Translations under genes and position numbers: made by a program | The notes under the pieces: model-generated | Seen by the model: only the letters and a program-made list of their open reading frames with translations | Database searches by the model: none | What the model was told of the DNA's origin: nothing | In this document: positions 62,787-64,000 of the stretch, one piece after another | Layout: each line of letters starts with the position of its first letter | How positions within the stretch are numbered: the first letter of the stretch is position 1 | From: Oscillospiraceae bacterium | GTDB lineage: Bacteria > Bacillota > Clostridia > Oscillospirales > Oscillospiraceae | DNA length: 64,000 nt | Direction: 5' to 3' | NCBI GenBank assembly: GCA_017434755.1 | Contig: JAFRER010000008.1 | Location: forward strand, 1 to 64,000

Positions 62787-64000
62787 TCATTTCTGCGCCG
62801 GAAACACCTTCCGGTAGTAGATCCGAAGCAGGATCAGAAGGAGCATGTTGTGGGCAATCATGCAGCACCAGGCAGAGACCAGCCCGTAACCGAGCCGGAG
62901 GCAGATGGTGGTACCGACGATGCGCACGCCCCACATGCCGATCAGGTTGAACAGGAAGGGCTTGAACGTGAGTCCGGCGCCCTGCAGCATGCCCTCCGTC
63001 ACGATCGAGACCCCGTAGAAAGGTTCGGACACGGCCACCATCCGCAGCACGGTGCTGCCGAGGGCGATCACCGCGGCGTCGCGGGAGAAGATGCCCATCA
63101 TGGCCGGGGCGAAGATCAGCAGCAGCCCGCCCGTCACCGCCATGAGGGAGATCTCGATGAGCAATATCATGTTCGCCAGGTCCTTCTGCCGCTGCCGGTC
63201 CCCTGCGCCGATGCAGTTGCCGGTGAGCGTGGCGGCCGCGGCCATCATGCCGTAACCCGGGATGTAGAACGCAGACTCCACGGTGTTCGCGATGGTGTGC
63301 GCCGCGGTGGAGAGCTCTCCGAGAGAGTTGATCATCGAGGCGAAGACCACGTAGCCCAGCGAGGTGCAGAAGCGCTGGAACATGTTCGGGAGAGAGACCC
63401 GGAGGCAGGGTCGGAGGATCTCCGGATCCGGCTTCAGGCTGTGCCCCCGCGGCGAGACAGACTTGCTCCGCCACAGGGCGACGGTGACGAGGATCCCGCC
63501 CACGGCCACGGAGGCCGCGCTTGCAAGGGCCGCGCCCTCAACGCCCATCCCCGCGCCGAACACGCGCATTCCGCCGAGAGCGGCAAGCTCGCGGGTCGGG
63601 TATATGAGGAAGAAGTTCCCAACCACGTTCAGCAGGTTCACCAGCAGACCGATCCGCATGGGCGTCCGTGTGTCGCCCGAAGCCCGGAGCAGGGTCCCGA
63701 AGATGATCCTCGCGCTGCGGAAGAGCATGGTGGAATACAGGATCAGGAAATACCGTGCGGCGAGCGGGCGGATCGAAACATCCGCGTGCATCCAGCCGGG
63801 AACGAAGCGGGCCAGCGGCAGCACGATCGCCGAGAACAGCAGCCCGGTGAACAGCGCCACGAATACCGCCTGTGCCGAAGCGCGGGCGGCGTTTTCATCG
63901 TTTCCCGCGCCGCGCGATTTAGCGATGTAGGAAAGGAAGCCTATGCCGATGGCGGAGAAGGTCCCGCCGACGAGCCAGCTGATCGTGGCCGTCGCGCCGA
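62787..64000 (-). CDS. MATE family efflux transporter, partial
   Basis: The C-terminal part of a multidrug/toxin extrusion pump; the open frame continues through the window edge (GATATISWLVGG and beyond), so the start is outside. Twelve helices are expected and about nine are visible. Typical motifs are GDTRTPMRIG, FGAGMGVEGAALAS and VTEGMLQGAG. Substrate unknown. Confidence 0.93.
   Translation of the reverse strand, partial: GATATISWLVGGTFSAIGIGFLSYIAKSRGAGNDENAARASAQAVFVALFTGLLFSAIVLPLARFVPGWMHADVSIRPLAARYFLILYSTMLFRSARIIFGTLLRASGDTRTPMRIGLLVNLLNVVGNFFLIYPTRELAALGGMRVFGAGMGVEGAALASAASVAVGGILVTVALWRSKSVSPRGHSLKPDPEILRPCLRVSLPNMFQRFCTSLGYVVFASMINSLGELSTAAHTIANTVESAFYIPGYGMMAAAATLTGNCIGAGDRQRQKDLANMILLIEISLMAVTGGLLLIFAPAMMGIFSRDAAVIALGSTVLRMVAVSEPFYGVSIVTEGMLQGAGLTFKPFLFNLIGMWGVRIVGTTICLRLGYGLVSAWCCMIAHNMLLLILLRIYYRKVFPAQK

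Overview
The window is a chromosomal segment around the replication origin of a fairly GC-rich, low-oxygen Gram-positive bacterium of the class Clostridia. The family cannot be fixed from sequence alone. The call rests on the gene order dnaA-dnaN-yaaA-recF-remB-gyrB-gyrA, parAB with canonical parS sites, strong SD-type ribosome binding sites, single-subunit Fe-S PurF, rubredoxin, FeoB and lipoprotein/sortase-free Gram-positive secretion signals. No phage, IS element, CRISPR array or tRNA was found.

Left arm (1-13 kb, all minus strand): the window opens on the first bases of a 16S rRNA gene preceded by its leader and a strong promoter. Then come a PrsA-like foldase lipoprotein, mfd, rnhA, gyrA, gyrB, remB, recF, yaaA and dnaN. 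oriC lies between dnaN and dnaA (13.0-13.2 kb) and shows DnaA boxes, a DnaA-trio and an AT-rich unwinding region. dnaA, serS, parB and parA follow, with two parS sites in the parA/rpsT intergenic region.

Middle (18-44 kb): rpsT, a lipid kinase, asnS, a metallo-beta-lactamase/rubredoxin fusion, an AT-rich island (AMP-ligase plus XRE regulator), sbcDC, a malate/lactate-type dehydrogenase, three regulator or secreted-protein genes, a Nudix hydrolase, and a nitrogen/purine block (purC-purF, nadE, and an ammonium transporter fused to a P-II domain with a putative leader attenuator). A split transketolase, an AEC transporter and a PcrA-type helicase close this part.

Right arm (44-64 kb, accessory): a DivIVA-like protein, a large YN-repeat surface protein, a tyrosine phosphatase fused to a barstar-like domain, small stress/repair genes (DUF5655, NTF2-like, nitroreductase, Ogt), an ECF sigma factor with a membrane partner, DegV, and a flavoprotein. 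A metal-homeostasis region completes it: feoA-feoA-feoB plus a Cys-rich partner, divergent from a DtxR-family regulator, and an HMA/ZIP/DtxR/methyltransferase/NifX-like operon. Six copies of a 16-bp inverted repeat (GTTAGA-N4-TCTAAC type) tie the two metal loci into one probable regulon. The window ends inside a MATE transporter gene.

The most noteworthy items are the phosphatase-barstar fusion, the metal regulon with its unusual five-gene operon, the Amt-P-II fusion with leader structure, the HTH protein with histone-H1-like repeats, an apparently leaderless pcrA transcript sharing a 12-bp palindrome with a divergent promoter, and a DnaA with an altered recognition motif next to non-canonical DnaA boxes.
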